Below the pieces are notes generated by a model. The model was not told the DNA's origin and did not search any database. It saw only the letters and a program-made list of their open reading frames with translations. From Aureispira sp. CCB-QB1 (GTDB lineage Bacteria > Bacteroidota > Bacteroidia > Chitinophagales > Saprospiraceae), in assembly GCF_000724545.1 (NCBI RefSeq), contig NZ_JHBV01000026.1, positions 43,185 to 107,184 on the forward strand: a DNA stretch of 64,000 nt. Direction: 5' to 3'. Positions 1 to 8,693 of this stretch are shown in pieces. Made by a program: the position numbers and the translations under genes. The first letter of the stretch is position 1. Each line of letters starts with the position of its first letter.

Positions 1-1
1 A

Positions 2-2038
2 GCCAATCAGTTGTTGTATTCGCTCTATGCTCGCTACAAAAAAGGGTATCAAATGAAAATGCTTTACCATGAAAAGGATTTTCCATCTACGATTAGCCTA
101 AAAGAAGTTGCCCATTACGACTCTTTACAAAATGAGCTTCCTGTTACATATGGAGTCAACGAACTCGGTTTGCCCGATCACGCACAAGCTACTCGTGAAC
201 GGGTAGCAATGGTTAAACAGCTACGTGGTTACTTGTTTTTCTTCGAGCAAACATTGTCCAATTACTTAGAACAATTAGCCAATGTTCGAAAACTTTTTTC
301 TATTGATAAATCAATTGACAGAACCTATTATAGCAACACTCCTAAGCATATTCCTGGTGTATTTGATTTAATTTTCAATCCAACAGTCGAGCACATCGCA
401 TCGACAAACAAAGATTACTCCTTGGAAGATGCTCAAGAAAGAACACTAGAGCTCTTTAACGAAAAAGTTGCGGAAGTAACGAAGAAATTTGATCCTTTTA
501 TTGATCGCAGAAATCGTTTCCTAGATCATTTGCTAGGGCGTTTTGGCGAGCAATTTAGCACCGACTTTTTATTAAAAGTTTCTAATTATGTTGGGGTAGG
601 TCACGATGACGATGAAACCAATCCTGAAATTGAGCTAATTAATGCTAAAATTGAGTTCTTGCAAAATTATGTTGACATTAGTAAAAATAAAGGTAAAGGC
701 TTTGATTATTTAGGTCAAACTTTGGATGAATCAAATATCTCGGGACTAAAGAAGAGAGCTAGTTTATTATTAAACATCGAGTTAGCTGGCAATCAATCAT
801 TGTTAGAACCTTTTGATGGCAAAGATGATGACGATGACTTCTTTGATGCGTTGGACAAAGTAGTTGATTTTGTTCCGAAAGATACCAAGGAAGGTTTTAT
901 CCATTTAGATGCTTTGTATGAAATTCAAAATACGTTTGGAATTGATGAGGAAGAGTTGGATGACGACCTAAAAGACGAACTAGATCGCTTGCGAAATTCT
1001 TTGGAAGATGGGCTAGGTGAAGACGAAGAAGATGATGACATACCTAATTCTGACAAGGAAGAAAAGGATAGTGACGCACCAAAAGATAAATCTGAAGAAG
1101 ATACCATTGATTATAGTAGACGTTTTGTCTTCCGTGCCAATTCTAGAAACGAACTGATCAAGAATTTGATGGCACAAGGTATTTTAAGTCATAATTATAT
1201 TGTGCTACCAACCAAAGGAAAGCAGTCTTTTAGCATCTACTACAAGGGAAAACGCAAACTTGGTGTCTTTAAAATTCGAGAAGTCTCTACTCGCTTGGCA
1301 GCTCGTACAGAAATTGAAAAGTTAATCAAGTACCTGCACAAACTCAATCACTACTCTGAGGGAATGCATATTGTCGAACATATCCTGCTTCGTCCACAAG
1401 CACAAGATCAGCACGGTTTTGTATTAACAGATGATCAAGATGGTATCATCTTAGAAAGTTATGAGTTTGGTGAAATTGACCAACAACGCGCCTATAGCGA
1501 TGAACTTATTAATGTTGGTACTTACCGAGAGAACTATACCATTCGACAAGATGATGACAACAACTATGTTATTATTTTGGCGGATAATTATGACGTCTTT
1601 ATTGCCAAATACCCCGTGGCACTAAAAACAGAGTTAGAAGCACAAGACAAACTCCTTGATATCATTGATTACATCCGAAGCTTTAAGAAAAGTGATGTTC
1701 CTATCTATGATAAAATCAAATTTACAACCAAACAACAAGAAGGCAAAAATCAACATTCTGAAAGTGATTTTTATTCCTTAACCGTTAGTATTGTATTGCC
1801 TACTTGGCCTAGTAGATTCCAAAATTCAGATTTCCGTGATCTATTGCGAAATATTATTGTTTTGAATGCTCCTGTTTACATTCACATTGATTTCAAATGG
1901 ATGAATACAGAAGAAATGGCAGAATTTGAATCGGTTTATTTTGATTGGTTAGAAGAACGTATATCGCCTACACCTCGTCAGCCTGAATTGGATAATAAGG
2001 CGCAACGAATTATGAACCTATTAACGCATAATCATTAA
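2..2038 (+). CDS. Partial large protein, contractile-injection (eCIS) cluster-like, 3' end
   Basis: The reading frame is already open at base 2 (A-N-Q-L-L-Y...), so the gene starts left of the window; only about 678 C-terminal codons are seen. The first internal candidate start is TTG at 11 and is not believable as the true start. Near window residues 40-97 the pattern ELPVTYGVNELGLP, then KQLRGYLFFFEQTLSNYLEQLA, resembles large proteins I associate with eCIS/phage-tail-like clusters. The later IVEHILLRP and the ending FESVYFDWLEERISP fit the same group. This assignment is from memory of family patterns, not a search. A strongly acidic Asp/Glu segment at about residues 270-365 interrupts the protein. 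No signal peptide or membrane segment is visible. The next gene, ferritin, looks unrelated. The coding call is firm; the functional call is tentative. Confidence 0.75.
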   Translation, partial: ANQLLYSLYARYKKGYQMKMLYHEKDFPSTISLKEVAHYDSLQNELPVTYGVNELGLPDHAQATRERVAMVKQLRGYLFFFEQTLSNYLEQLANVRKLFSIDKSIDRTYYSNTPKHIPGVFDLIFNPTVEHIASTNKDYSLEDAQERTLELFNEKVAEVTKKFDPFIDRRNRFLDHLLGRFGEQFSTDFLLKVSNYVGVGHDDDETNPEIELINAKIEFLQNYVDISKNKGKGFDYLGQTLDESNISGLKKRASLLLNIELAGNQSLLEPFDGKDDDDDFFDALDKVVDFVPKDTKEGFIHLDALYEIQNTFGIDEEELDDDLKDELDRLRNSLEDGLGEDEEDDDIPNSDKEEKDSDAPKDKSEEDTIDYSRRFVFRANSRNELIKNLMAQGILSHNYIVLPTKGKQSFSIYYKGKRKLGVFKIREVSTRLAARTEIEKLIKYLHKLNHYSEGMHIVEHILLRPQAQDQHGFVLTDDQDGIILESYEFGEIDQQRAYSDELINVGTYRENYTIRQDDDNNYVIILADNYDVFIAKYPVALKTELEAQDKLLDIIDYIRSFKKSDVPIYDKIKFTTKQQEGKNQHSESDFYSLTVSIVLPTWPSRFQNSDFRDLLRNIIVLNAPVYIHIDFKWMNTEEMAEFESVYFDWLEERISPTPRQPELDNKAQRIMNLLTHNH

Positions 2039-2048
2039 ATTATTATTG

Positions 2049-2056
2049 TACTTTTG
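2049..2056 (+). promoter_or_regulatory. Candidate -7 box TACTTTTG before ferritin
   Basis: TACTTTTG fits the Bacteroidota -7 consensus TAnnTTTG. It lies just after the upstream stop codon and about 155 bases before the ferritin ATG. No TTG -33 box is seen at the usual spacing, so support is weak. Confidence 0.3.
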
Positions 2057-2210
2057 TGTCTCTATAATTCAAATGATTTATTGCAACAAATAATTTAATC
2101 TAGCTGTTACAATAGTAAACTAATCCTTTTGGAGATTAGCATTACTTTACATTATTGGTTTGTTATCAGGATATTTGATAGCCAACTAAAGACAAAAAAT
2201 TCAAACAACT

Positions 2211-2744
2211 ATGCTTAGTGAAAAAACATTGCAAGCTTTAAATAAACAAATTGCATTAGAAGGAAATGCTTCTGCATCTTATCTCGCCATGGCTTCTTGG
2301 TGTGAAAGACAAGGCTTGAATGGTTGTGCTACTTTTTTTTATGACCAATCAGCCGAAGAAAGAATGCACATGATGAAGATTATTCATTATGTTAATGAAA
2401 TGGATGGTCATGCTGTTATTTCTGCTCAAGAAAAACCTAGAGGCGAATACGAGTCTGTGCAAGAACTTTTTCAAGCGGTCTACCAACAAGAAAAATCGGT
2501 TACAAGTGCTATTTATGAGCTTTTGTCTATCTCTGACGAAGAAAACGATCACTCTACTACTTTATTTTTGCAGTGGTATGTTGCTGAACAAAGAGAGGAA
2601 GAAGCCCAAATCCGTACTATCCTTGACAAAATTAAATTGATTGGAACGGGTGGTCAAAGTTTATACTTTATTGATCAAGAAGTAGAAAAAATCAATTCGC
2701 AGCGTGGACAGGAAGAGAGTAGTGGAGAAGATGTTATTGCCTAA
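2211..2744 (+). CDS. ftnA: Ferritin (non-haem, bacterial FtnA type)
   Basis: A 177-residue ferritin of normal bacterial length. Ferritins oxidise Fe(II) and store it as a mineral inside a 24-subunit cytoplasmic shell. All ferroxidase ligands of the FtnA type can be placed at canonical positions: E17 (in ALEGNAS), E50 and H53 (in AEERMHM), E94 (in YQQEKSV), and E126, Q127 and E130 (in VAEQREEE). There is no haem-ligand Met typical of bacterioferritin in an obvious place, so FtnA is preferred. The gene stands alone, with 172 bases before it and 187 after it. The C-terminus (about 20 residues, SQRGQEESSGEDVIA) is polar and probably disordered. High confidence. Confidence 0.95.
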   Translation: MLSEKTLQALNKQIALEGNASASYLAMASWCERQGLNGCATFFYDQSAEERMHMMKIIHYVNEMDGHAVISAQEKPRGEYESVQELFQAVYQQEKSVTSAIYELLSISDEENDHSTTLFLQWYVAEQREEEAQIRTILDKIKLIGTGGQSLYFIDQEVEKINSQRGQEESSGEDVIA

Positions 2745-2799
2745 AACAAATTGTTTTGTATTTTAAATGCAAAAAACACAGAAAATTTTATTTTTTTTG

Positions 2800-2807
2800 T
2801 ATTTTTG
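2800..2807 (+). promoter_or_regulatory. Candidate -7 box TATTTTTG before DUF3127 gene
   Basis: TATTTTTG matches TAnnTTTG about 125 bases upstream of the DUF3127 start. The surrounding DNA is very T-rich, which raises the chance of coincidence. No clear -33 TTG at the right distance. Confidence 0.3.
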
Positions 2808-2931
2808 TGAGCTTTTTTGACACATTTTGTGTCTTTCTACGTATAAATGACTCTATACGAACATTTAGAGTACTGTAGCCAACAAATTACTAGAAATAAA
2901 ATACTCAATAATTTAATAACCTATATTAATC

Positions 2932-3300
2932 ATGTCAGAATTAAAACTAACTGGTAAAATCATTGCCATAATGGACAAGCAACAAGTAACAGATACTTTT
3001 GCTAAACGTGAATTTGTAATTGAAACAGATGAACAATACCCACAAATGGTAAAATTTGAACTAACTCAAGCTAAATGTGATGATATTGAAAGTCACAAAA
3101 TTGGCGAAGAAATTTCTGTTCATTTCAATGTTCGTGGTCGCAAATGGACCAATAAGCAAGGAGAAGATGTTTATTTTGTTTCTTTGAACGCTTGGCGTTT
3201 GGAAAAAAGTGCAGAGGCTCCTGCTGCTACTGATGTACCATTTCCTTCTGCAGATGCAGAACCTCCAGCAGATTCTTTTGCTGATGATTTACCATTTTAG
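2932..3300 (+). CDS. DUF3127 family protein (small OB-fold-like)
   Basis: A 122-residue cytoplasmic protein. It begins SELKLTGKIIAIMDKQQV, followed by a segment rich in short beta strands containing RKWTNKQGEDVYFVSLNAWRLE. This is the pattern of the Bacteroidota family DUF3127, which is often described as resembling single-stranded-DNA-binding (OB) folds. The last 30 residues are acidic, with Pro and Ala, and end in FADDLPF. That acidic tail with a terminal DLPF resembles SSB C-terminal tips (DDDIPF), which recruit partner proteins; the functional parallel is inference. The gene is monocistronic and has a strong terminator 17 bases after its stop. Confidence 0.88.
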   Translation: MSELKLTGKIIAIMDKQQVTDTFAKREFVIETDEQYPQMVKFELTQAKCDDIESHKIGEEISVHFNVRGRKWTNKQGEDVYFVSLNAWRLEKSAEAPAATDVPFPSADAEPPADSFADDLPF

Positions 3301-3316
3301 ACAACATTTTATAGAG

Positions 3317-3337
3317 AAGCCCTTCGGGGCTTTTTTT
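3317..3337 (+). terminator. Rho-independent terminator after DUF3127 gene
   Basis: Stem AAGCCC (3317-3322), loop TTCG, stem GGGCTT (3327-3332), then a T run to 3337. A classic UUCG-type tetraloop hairpin with U tract. Confidence 0.85.
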
Positions 3338-3438
3338 ATGCTACCCATAATCAAAATTCAGTTTCTAATCTTAACCGCCAAGCACAAGGTTATTGTTGCA
3401 AGAGGATTGTAAGAATAATCAACAACACCTATACGACT

Positions 3439-4029
3439 ATGAAATACTTATTTTACGTTATTGCTTTTGGAGTTTTTTTTATTTGTTCTTGTACTAACGA
3501 TAATACACAAACGACACCTCCTGCTCCGACAATTCCATCGACAGCAATTCCAGACCCTGCTCAGCCAAACGATTCGGAAGCTTCTGATGCTAAGTATACA
3601 ATGCTTAATTCATCCACTTACGCTGCTAAAGTTGGCGAACAGTACCAAAAAAACTTTCTTAGTATGGTTAGTGTAGAACAAAAACGGCTCAAAATGAAAG
3701 AAAAGGGAAATATTATTCGTAGGGACACACTCTATGCTGTTAAACATCTTCCCTTCAAAGATCAAGAGCTTTATTTACACAACGTTGTTCTAGATCATGG
3801 CAATGGACATATCGTCAATAAATGGTCTTTTTCTATTCATAAAAATGGTTCTATGATTCTAAAAGAACAACCTATTAGTACCAATCCTTTTATCAATATT
3901 AATTTACAGGAAATGAAAGTTGGTGATACAGAATTGCTTTTTGTTGGCACCAAAGAAGATGGCTCTACCGAAGACATCCGCATTCCCTATGATGGAAAAA
4001 TACCTGACATTAATCCTGAACTTAACTAG
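3439..4029 (+). CDS. Hypothetical lipoprotein
   Basis: A 196-residue protein with a lipoprotein signal peptide: MKYLFYVIAFGVFFICSC, with the lipobox Cys at residue 18. It should be lipid-anchored in the cell envelope. A Thr/Pro-rich linker (TTPPAPTIPSTAIPDPAQP) follows, then a domain from about residue 50 with several predicted beta strands and motifs such as RRDTLYAVKHLPF and FVGTKEDGSTEDI. I do not recognise the family. It is followed after 20 bases by another lipoprotein gene of the same length, so the two are probably cotranscribed. The two proteins are not obviously homologous past the signal peptide and linker. Confidence 0.8.
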   Translation: MKYLFYVIAFGVFFICSCTNDNTQTTPPAPTIPSTAIPDPAQPNDSEASDAKYTMLNSSTYAAKVGEQYQKNFLSMVSVEQKRLKMKEKGNIIRRDTLYAVKHLPFKDQELYLHNVVLDHGNGHIVNKWSFSIHKNGSMILKEQPISTNPFININLQEMKVGDTELLFVGTKEDGSTEDIRIPYDGKIPDINPELN

Positions 4030-4049
4030 TCCATAAAACAATCATAATC

Positions 4050-4640
4050 ATGAATAAAACAAGACTTTTTCTACTTCTTAGCGGCTTTTGTGCTTTATTA
4101 ATTGGTTGTGATAATACGACAAAAACTACCAGTTTAGAAACAATAGAAGAACAAACAGCTCCTTACACAACTTCTACTTCAACAGAGGTTCCCAAAAAAG
4201 AACAGCCTTTAATCATTTATGAAAACGCTTTTCTTCAAGTTTTTCCAGGAAGCCCAATTGAAGAACATAAGGCAATTATAGAAGAGGATTTACTCCAAAC
4301 GGGAGAGGGAGATTTTGAAATCTATAACATCAAGCATAATGAAAATGGCGTTGTTGCTTATTTCTTAGCCGATCCTATAGACCAAGAGTTGGTTGGAGAG
4401 ATCTACATTACCTCTCCCCTCGCACAAACAGAAGATGGCATAGGTCTAGGACATACTTTTGGTGAATTGCTCGATAAATATCCTAACCTAGAAGTACACG
4501 GATCAGAAATCGAATCGCAAACCTTTGCCAATTATGGAAACTTAGCCTTTAGAATTGATGAACCACATGCTACTTATGATTTAGATATTAATGCCGTATC
4601 CAAAGAGGCTAAGATCATAGAGATTGTCATCAAACGATAA
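4050..4640 (+). CDS. Hypothetical lipoprotein
   Basis: A 196-residue protein with signal peptide and lipobox (LLIGC, Cys at residue 20), then a Thr-rich linker, then a globular domain from about residue 55 (LIIYENAFLQVFPGSPIEEH, later GLGHTFGELLDKYPNLEVHG). The pattern 'GIGLGHTFGELL..YP' is seen in small envelope proteins of unknown function that contain a beta-rich fold; I cannot name the family with confidence. It lies 20 bases after the preceding lipoprotein gene and probably forms an operon with it. A long palindrome lies in the 93 bases before the convergent WG-repeat gene. Confidence 0.8.
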   Translation: MNKTRLFLLLSGFCALLIGCDNTTKTTSLETIEEQTAPYTTSTSTEVPKKEQPLIIYENAFLQVFPGSPIEEHKAIIEEDLLQTGEGDFEIYNIKHNENGVVAYFLADPIDQELVGEIYITSPLAQTEDGIGLGHTFGELLDKYPNLEVHGSEIESQTFANYGNLAFRIDEPHATYDLDINAVSKEAKIIEIVIKR

Positions 4641-4665
4641 GTTGACAAGGGTTTCTACATTAGTT

Positions 4666-4721
4666 TGTCAATTGGTTATATTAGTTTATTGCTGCTTATA
4701 CATTAGTATAACCAATTGACA
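4666..4721. terminator. Long hairpin between convergent genes
   Basis: A perfect 15-bp inverted repeat: TGTCAATTGGTTATA at 4666-4680 and its complement at 4707-4721, around a 26-base loop. It sits between two convergent genes, so it may end transcription from both sides, although no strong T run follows on either strand. Confidence 0.5.
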
Positions 4722-4733
4722 GCTCTTTAAAAT

Positions 4734-6071
4734 TTATTCTTGAATGCAATTGACACGTTTGTTATTGCGATTCACAAAAAACCAATCTAGACCAATTTTC
4801 TTGACTTTAAAAAAATCATCCTGAGGAGTAATCGCTTGGTATTCCATGGGCAAAAGCAGCATTCCTTCTCCGCTAAAAACGCCCAATTGGTGTTTTTCAT
4901 TTTCTACTAAGACTACTCCCGAAGATGTTCGGCTAACATTTTGAAAAGCAAATGTAGATTGCAAGCCTCTTTCAAAATCAAACCATTTCCACACATCTTG
5001 TTCTTGAACCAAACAACCTTTCCAACTATTGTTGTCTACTGCATTTAAGAATTTTTGAAAAGAATTTTTATAAAACGCTTGAGTTTTGAGGTTAAATAAC
5101 TGGATTTCGCCACTCTTCTTTTCTACTGCAAACCAATTGTGTCCGATATAATCGATTTTTTGGTACTCAATAGGCAAAACCAATTTTCCTGCTGCATTCA
5201 TTAACCCTAATTGGCTCTCCTCTACAACTTTGATATATTGAGCATGTACAGAAGGTAAAACCAAATCATACGTCTTTTCAACTACTTGCTGACCTTCTAA
5301 ATCCAACAACGCCCACTTTTTGTCTTTCTGTAATACAGCAATCATTCCTACCTCTAGTAACAACAGATTTTTATACTCAAAATCCAGTATCAACTCATTT
5401 TTTGAATTAACAACGCCCCACTGCTTATTCTTTCGGACACCACAAACAGGCAAATCAGCCGTAGGTACTCGAACAATATCACAAACAGTTGTTCCTTTTT
5501 TTTGACCTTTGCGATCATACAATTGATAATCCCCATCTTTTAGCCCCCAAAAACCGCCCATAGACCAATACTTTAATGCGTCGTATTTATTGGGCAATAT
5601 AGTTTGACCATCTACATCTACTGCCCCATAAGCATCTTCATATACTGTTATGACAGCCTCTGTACCTGCGGCAGCTAATTCTTGATAAGCAATTAATAAA
5701 ACGCCATTACCATCCGTGTTTACAGCACCATATACACCATCTTTGCTTACCTTAAACAAGCGATCATTCAAACGTTCTACTTGAGCATAAGGCAACGCTG
5801 TAACCTGTTCATTTTGATACCAATAATAATGGACTTGTCTCCGATCTTTAGCCGTTACCAGCCAGCCATCACCAATTGGTTGAGTTCCTACAGCATCAAA
5901 TTGAGTAGGTAAAATTTCTTTTGAATTAGCATCAACCAAACCAACCAAACAATTATCTTGATAAACTTTTTGGAAAGAATTATTGTGCTGTGCTATTAAA
6001 AATGCAGGAAGAAGCCCCCAAATAAGAACCAACAAGAAATTATAATAATGCATGATTTTTTGATTTGACAA
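4734..6071 (-). CDS. Secreted WG-repeat protein
   Basis: A 445-residue protein with an N-terminal hydrophobic signal (FLLVLIWGLLPAFLIAQ). The first Met at 6071 and the Met six residues later are both possible starts. The mature part is a series of WG repeats, each about 45-50 residues, with patterns such as QWGVVNSKNELILDFEYK, KWALLDLEGQQVVEKTYD and QLGLMNAAGKLVLPIEYQ. WG repeats usually mediate binding in secreted or envelope proteins, and no enzyme motif is seen. It starts 21 bases after the dnaG stop on the same strand, so it may be read through from dnaG. No functional link to primase is implied. Confidence 0.88.
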   Translation of the reverse strand: MSNQKIMHYYNFLLVLIWGLLPAFLIAQHNNSFQKVYQDNCLVGLVDANSKEILPTQFDAVGTQPIGDGWLVTAKDRRQVHYYWYQNEQVTALPYAQVERLNDRLFKVSKDGVYGAVNTDGNGVLLIAYQELAAAGTEAVITVYEDAYGAVDVDGQTILPNKYDALKYWSMGGFWGLKDGDYQLYDRKGQKKGTTVCDIVRVPTADLPVCGVRKNKQWGVVNSKNELILDFEYKNLLLLEVGMIAVLQKDKKWALLDLEGQQVVEKTYDLVLPSVHAQYIKVVEESQLGLMNAAGKLVLPIEYQKIDYIGHNWFAVEKKSGEIQLFNLKTQAFYKNSFQKFLNAVDNNSWKGCLVQEQDVWKWFDFERGLQSTFAFQNVSRTSSGVVLVENEKHQLGVFSGEGMLLLPMEYQAITPQDDFFKVKKIGLDWFFVNRNNKRVNCIQE

Positions 6072-6092
6072 GAACTTAATTTAGTATAACAA

Positions 6093-8123
6093 TCAACGCA
6101 ATACAACAGTATTCATTTGTGTTGCCAAGTCCTTTTTTATTTCCATTAATTTTAAACTAACTTTCATATAAATCAATACGTCCGTATCATTTTTAGCCTC
6201 TTGAGATGCTTTCAACAGCAATTGATTTTTGCGAATTAGACGCTCTATTTTTTTTAGTTTGAATCTTAAAATACTACTTTTGGCATCGGCAACATGATTA
6301 ATCTCAGGTAATTCTTGTGTGTTCAAAAATACATTTAAACGTTCCCATCCTTCCGAAAAATCATGTTCCTCCATTCTTGCGACCAAATCGACGGCCAACT
6401 TAGCAACAGCAGGATCACTATGATAAGTAAAATAGTTGGTTGTTATTTTTTCGTTGGCTTGCAACTTAGTCAAATACTCTTGTACAATTTTACTACAAAT
6501 TGGATGATCAAATTCTTCAATCATATCCAACATATCCAACAAAATAAACTCCGCCACGGTCGTTTCTTTATCCAGTTGTCGGTCACCAAAGTTGATTAAA
6601 ATACGGGCAATATCCATTTCTTGATATTCTTCTGCCGTTTTCTTTTTAACATTGGTATTCCGTTTTTGAGGTTGTCCCCCTGTTTCCATAGGAAACTCCC
6701 CGCCAGCATACAACATTTCTTCCTCAGAGGGCATTCCTTCATAAGGATCATAATAATCAGGTTCTGAAGAAGGTTTGGTCGATTTAGTTTCCCGTGATTT
6801 TTGACGTTGTTCTTGCTGGTATTGTTTTTTGGCATTGGCTTGAATGCGTTTATTAATCTCAGTATGTAACAATTGTTCACTCATTTCCATTAATTGAGCG
6901 CACTCTTTGACATAAACCGACCGTTTCAAAGCATCTGGAATTTTGGCAATAGAACCAACAATATCTTTGATGACTTCTGATTTCTTAATAGGATCATGTT
7001 CGGCATCTTTGAGCAATAAATTACTCTTAAAAAGAATAAAGTCATTCGCTTCTCGATCTATAAACTCTTTAAAGGCAGTCGCCCCAACTTTTTTGAGATA
7101 CGAATCGGGGTCCTCTCCTTCTGGAAGCAAGACTACCTTCACATTCATATCTTGTTCAATTACAATATCCAAGCCCCTCAAAGCAGCTTTGATTCCCGCT
7201 TTGTCTCCATCGTACAAAATCGTCATATTAGGAGCATAACGTTTGACCAAGCGCACTTGATCTGCGGTGAGGGAAGTTCCTGAAGAAGCGACAATATTTT
7301 CAATACCCGCTTGGTGTAGAGAAATAACATCGGTATACCCCTCCACCATATAACACTCATTCATCTTAACAATCGCTTTACGAGCAAAGTAAATTCCGTA
7401 AAGTGTTTTTCGTTTGTTATAAATATCTGTTTCAGGGGTATTGAGATATTTGGGAGCTTTTTTATTAGCAGTCAAAATTCTTCCCCCAAAGCCAATTACT
7501 TTTCCAGATACATTATGAATGGGAAATTGTACTCTATTTTTAAAGAAATCCCGTTTATTTTTAATCAAGCCCGCCTTCTCCAAAACCTCCTCTTCGTAGC
7601 CTTTGCTGAGTCCTTTTTGCATCAAATCGTTGGCGCCTCCATTGGCAAAACCAAGTCCAAATTTTTTGATAATCTCTTCTCTAAAACCTCTCTGCTTAAA
7701 GTAGCTCAACCCTACACTTTTCCCATAGTCTGTTTCAAATAGTTGCTGCTGAAAGTGTTCTTTGGCAAACTGATTGACAACATACAAACTATCCGACAAC
7801 TGCAATTGTGCCGCCTGTTCCTCTGTCAATTCATCTTCTTCTATAGGAATGTTGTACTTTTTAGCAAGGCTTTTTAACGCCTCAGGATAAGACAATTGCT
7901 CTAAATCCATTATAAAATTAACAGCATTCCCTCCTTCTCCACAACCAAAACATTTGTAAATATTCTTTGCTGGCGAAACCGTAAACGAGGGTGTCTTCTC
8001 ATTATGAAAAGGGCAAAGTCCAATATAATTGACTCCTCGGCGTGTTAATTTAACAAAATCGCCCACTACATCTTCAACTTTTACCGTCTCAAATATAGTT
8101 TGGATTGTTTTTTGTGTTATCAT
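6093..8123 (-). CDS. dnaG: DNA primase DnaG
   Basis: Synthesises RNA primers at the replication fork. I take the ATG at 8123 (MITQKTIQTIFETVKVEDVV) as the start, giving 676 residues; the open frame extends 19 codons further but those residues do not fit the family. The N-terminal CHC2 zinc ribbon is intact: C37-P-F-H40 and C58-F-G-C61. The Toprim domain has the catalytic Glu in MVEGYTDVISLHQAG and the metal-binding pair in LYDGDKAGIKAA. A hydrophilic low-complexity linker (Lys/Glu/Pro-rich, about residues 430-520) separates the core from a C-terminal helical domain that should bind the replicative helicase DnaB. Length is normal for Bacteroidota. Confidence 0.97.
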   Translation of the reverse strand: MITQKTIQTIFETVKVEDVVGDFVKLTRRGVNYIGLCPFHNEKTPSFTVSPAKNIYKCFGCGEGGNAVNFIMDLEQLSYPEALKSLAKKYNIPIEEDELTEEQAAQLQLSDSLYVVNQFAKEHFQQQLFETDYGKSVGLSYFKQRGFREEIIKKFGLGFANGGANDLMQKGLSKGYEEEVLEKAGLIKNKRDFFKNRVQFPIHNVSGKVIGFGGRILTANKKAPKYLNTPETDIYNKRKTLYGIYFARKAIVKMNECYMVEGYTDVISLHQAGIENIVASSGTSLTADQVRLVKRYAPNMTILYDGDKAGIKAALRGLDIVIEQDMNVKVVLLPEGEDPDSYLKKVGATAFKEFIDREANDFILFKSNLLLKDAEHDPIKKSEVIKDIVGSIAKIPDALKRSVYVKECAQLMEMSEQLLHTEINKRIQANAKKQYQQEQRQKSRETKSTKPSSEPDYYDPYEGMPSEEEMLYAGGEFPMETGGQPQKRNTNVKKKTAEEYQEMDIARILINFGDRQLDKETTVAEFILLDMLDMIEEFDHPICSKIVQEYLTKLQANEKITTNYFTYHSDPAVAKLAVDLVARMEEHDFSEGWERLNVFLNTQELPEINHVADAKSSILRFKLKKIERLIRKNQLLLKASQEAKNDTDVLIYMKVSLKLMEIKKDLATQMNTVVLR

Positions 8124-8300
8124 ATAATAGCATTTGCAATTCTTATTCAAAGATACAAAAAATCGCTTAGAATAGAGCAAAGCTTTATTTTTTGCTCAAA
8201 TTGGGTTTTTAAAGTTGAGAAAAGCTTAGTTTGGCATAAAAATTGGAAATTTATAAATACAAAAATATAAAGGTTTTAATTGGGTGTTCTTATAGTGTGG

Positions 8301-8336
8301 GTCTCGCTCCTTTTTTAAGGGGCGGGACTTTTTTTT
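8301..8336 (+). terminator. Strong orphan rightward terminator
   Basis: Ten-bp stem GTCTCGCTCC / GGGGCGGGAC with two G-U pairs, loop TTTTTTAA, then eight Ts to 8336. It is oriented for plus-strand transcription, but no plus-strand gene lies between it and the dnaG start. It may end a small RNA, or a transcript antisense to dnaG. Confidence 0.7.
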
Positions 8337-8568
8337 GTCATCTAATTCTCATAATTCCATTTCTACCGTCATTAAAGTCTTGAAACTTTCCAACCAAAGC
8401 AGCATCTTGCTTGTCTATAACGATATAAGAGATAGACAAAAGTCAACTTCCTTTATCTTAAACAACTTCACAATTAACACAACAAGCAATTATTAGTTTA
8501 TGGTGTAATTTTACATGATTATTATCTTTTTATAATTTATTACAGTAGGTGAATCAAACAAAACTTTG

Positions 8569-8576
8569 TAGTTTTG
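8569..8576 (+). promoter_or_regulatory. Candidate -7 box TAGTTTTG before porV
   Basis: TAGTTTTG fits TAnnTTTG and would give a leader of about 110 bases to the porV ATG. No TTG -33 box at the expected place. Confidence 0.35.
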
Positions 8577-8693
8577 TCTTGATTCTGTCATCTATATTCT
8601 ACCAATAAAATAGTGTCTTATTAGAATAGATTCCCAAAAGGATAATAAACACAAATGTGGAACAATTATACTAAAAAACAAAACAGCTAATTA

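Larger units (their letters stand above)
8124..8693. other. 570-bp intergenic region dnaG/porV
   Basis: A non-coding stretch between divergent genes. It holds an orphan rightward terminator (8301-8336, listed separately) with no visible gene before it, and a -7-like box for porV. On the minus strand TATTTTTG (complement of 8260-8267) could be a dnaG -7 box. I see no ORF with coding character. Confidence 0.6.

Noticed and set aside
925..1107. Serine-rich small ORF on the minus strand
   Set aside because: It is the mirror image of the Asp/Glu-rich codons of the plus-strand gene.
6596..6880. 94-residue ORF inside dnaG
   Set aside because: Out-of-frame shadow over the DnaG low-complexity linker.
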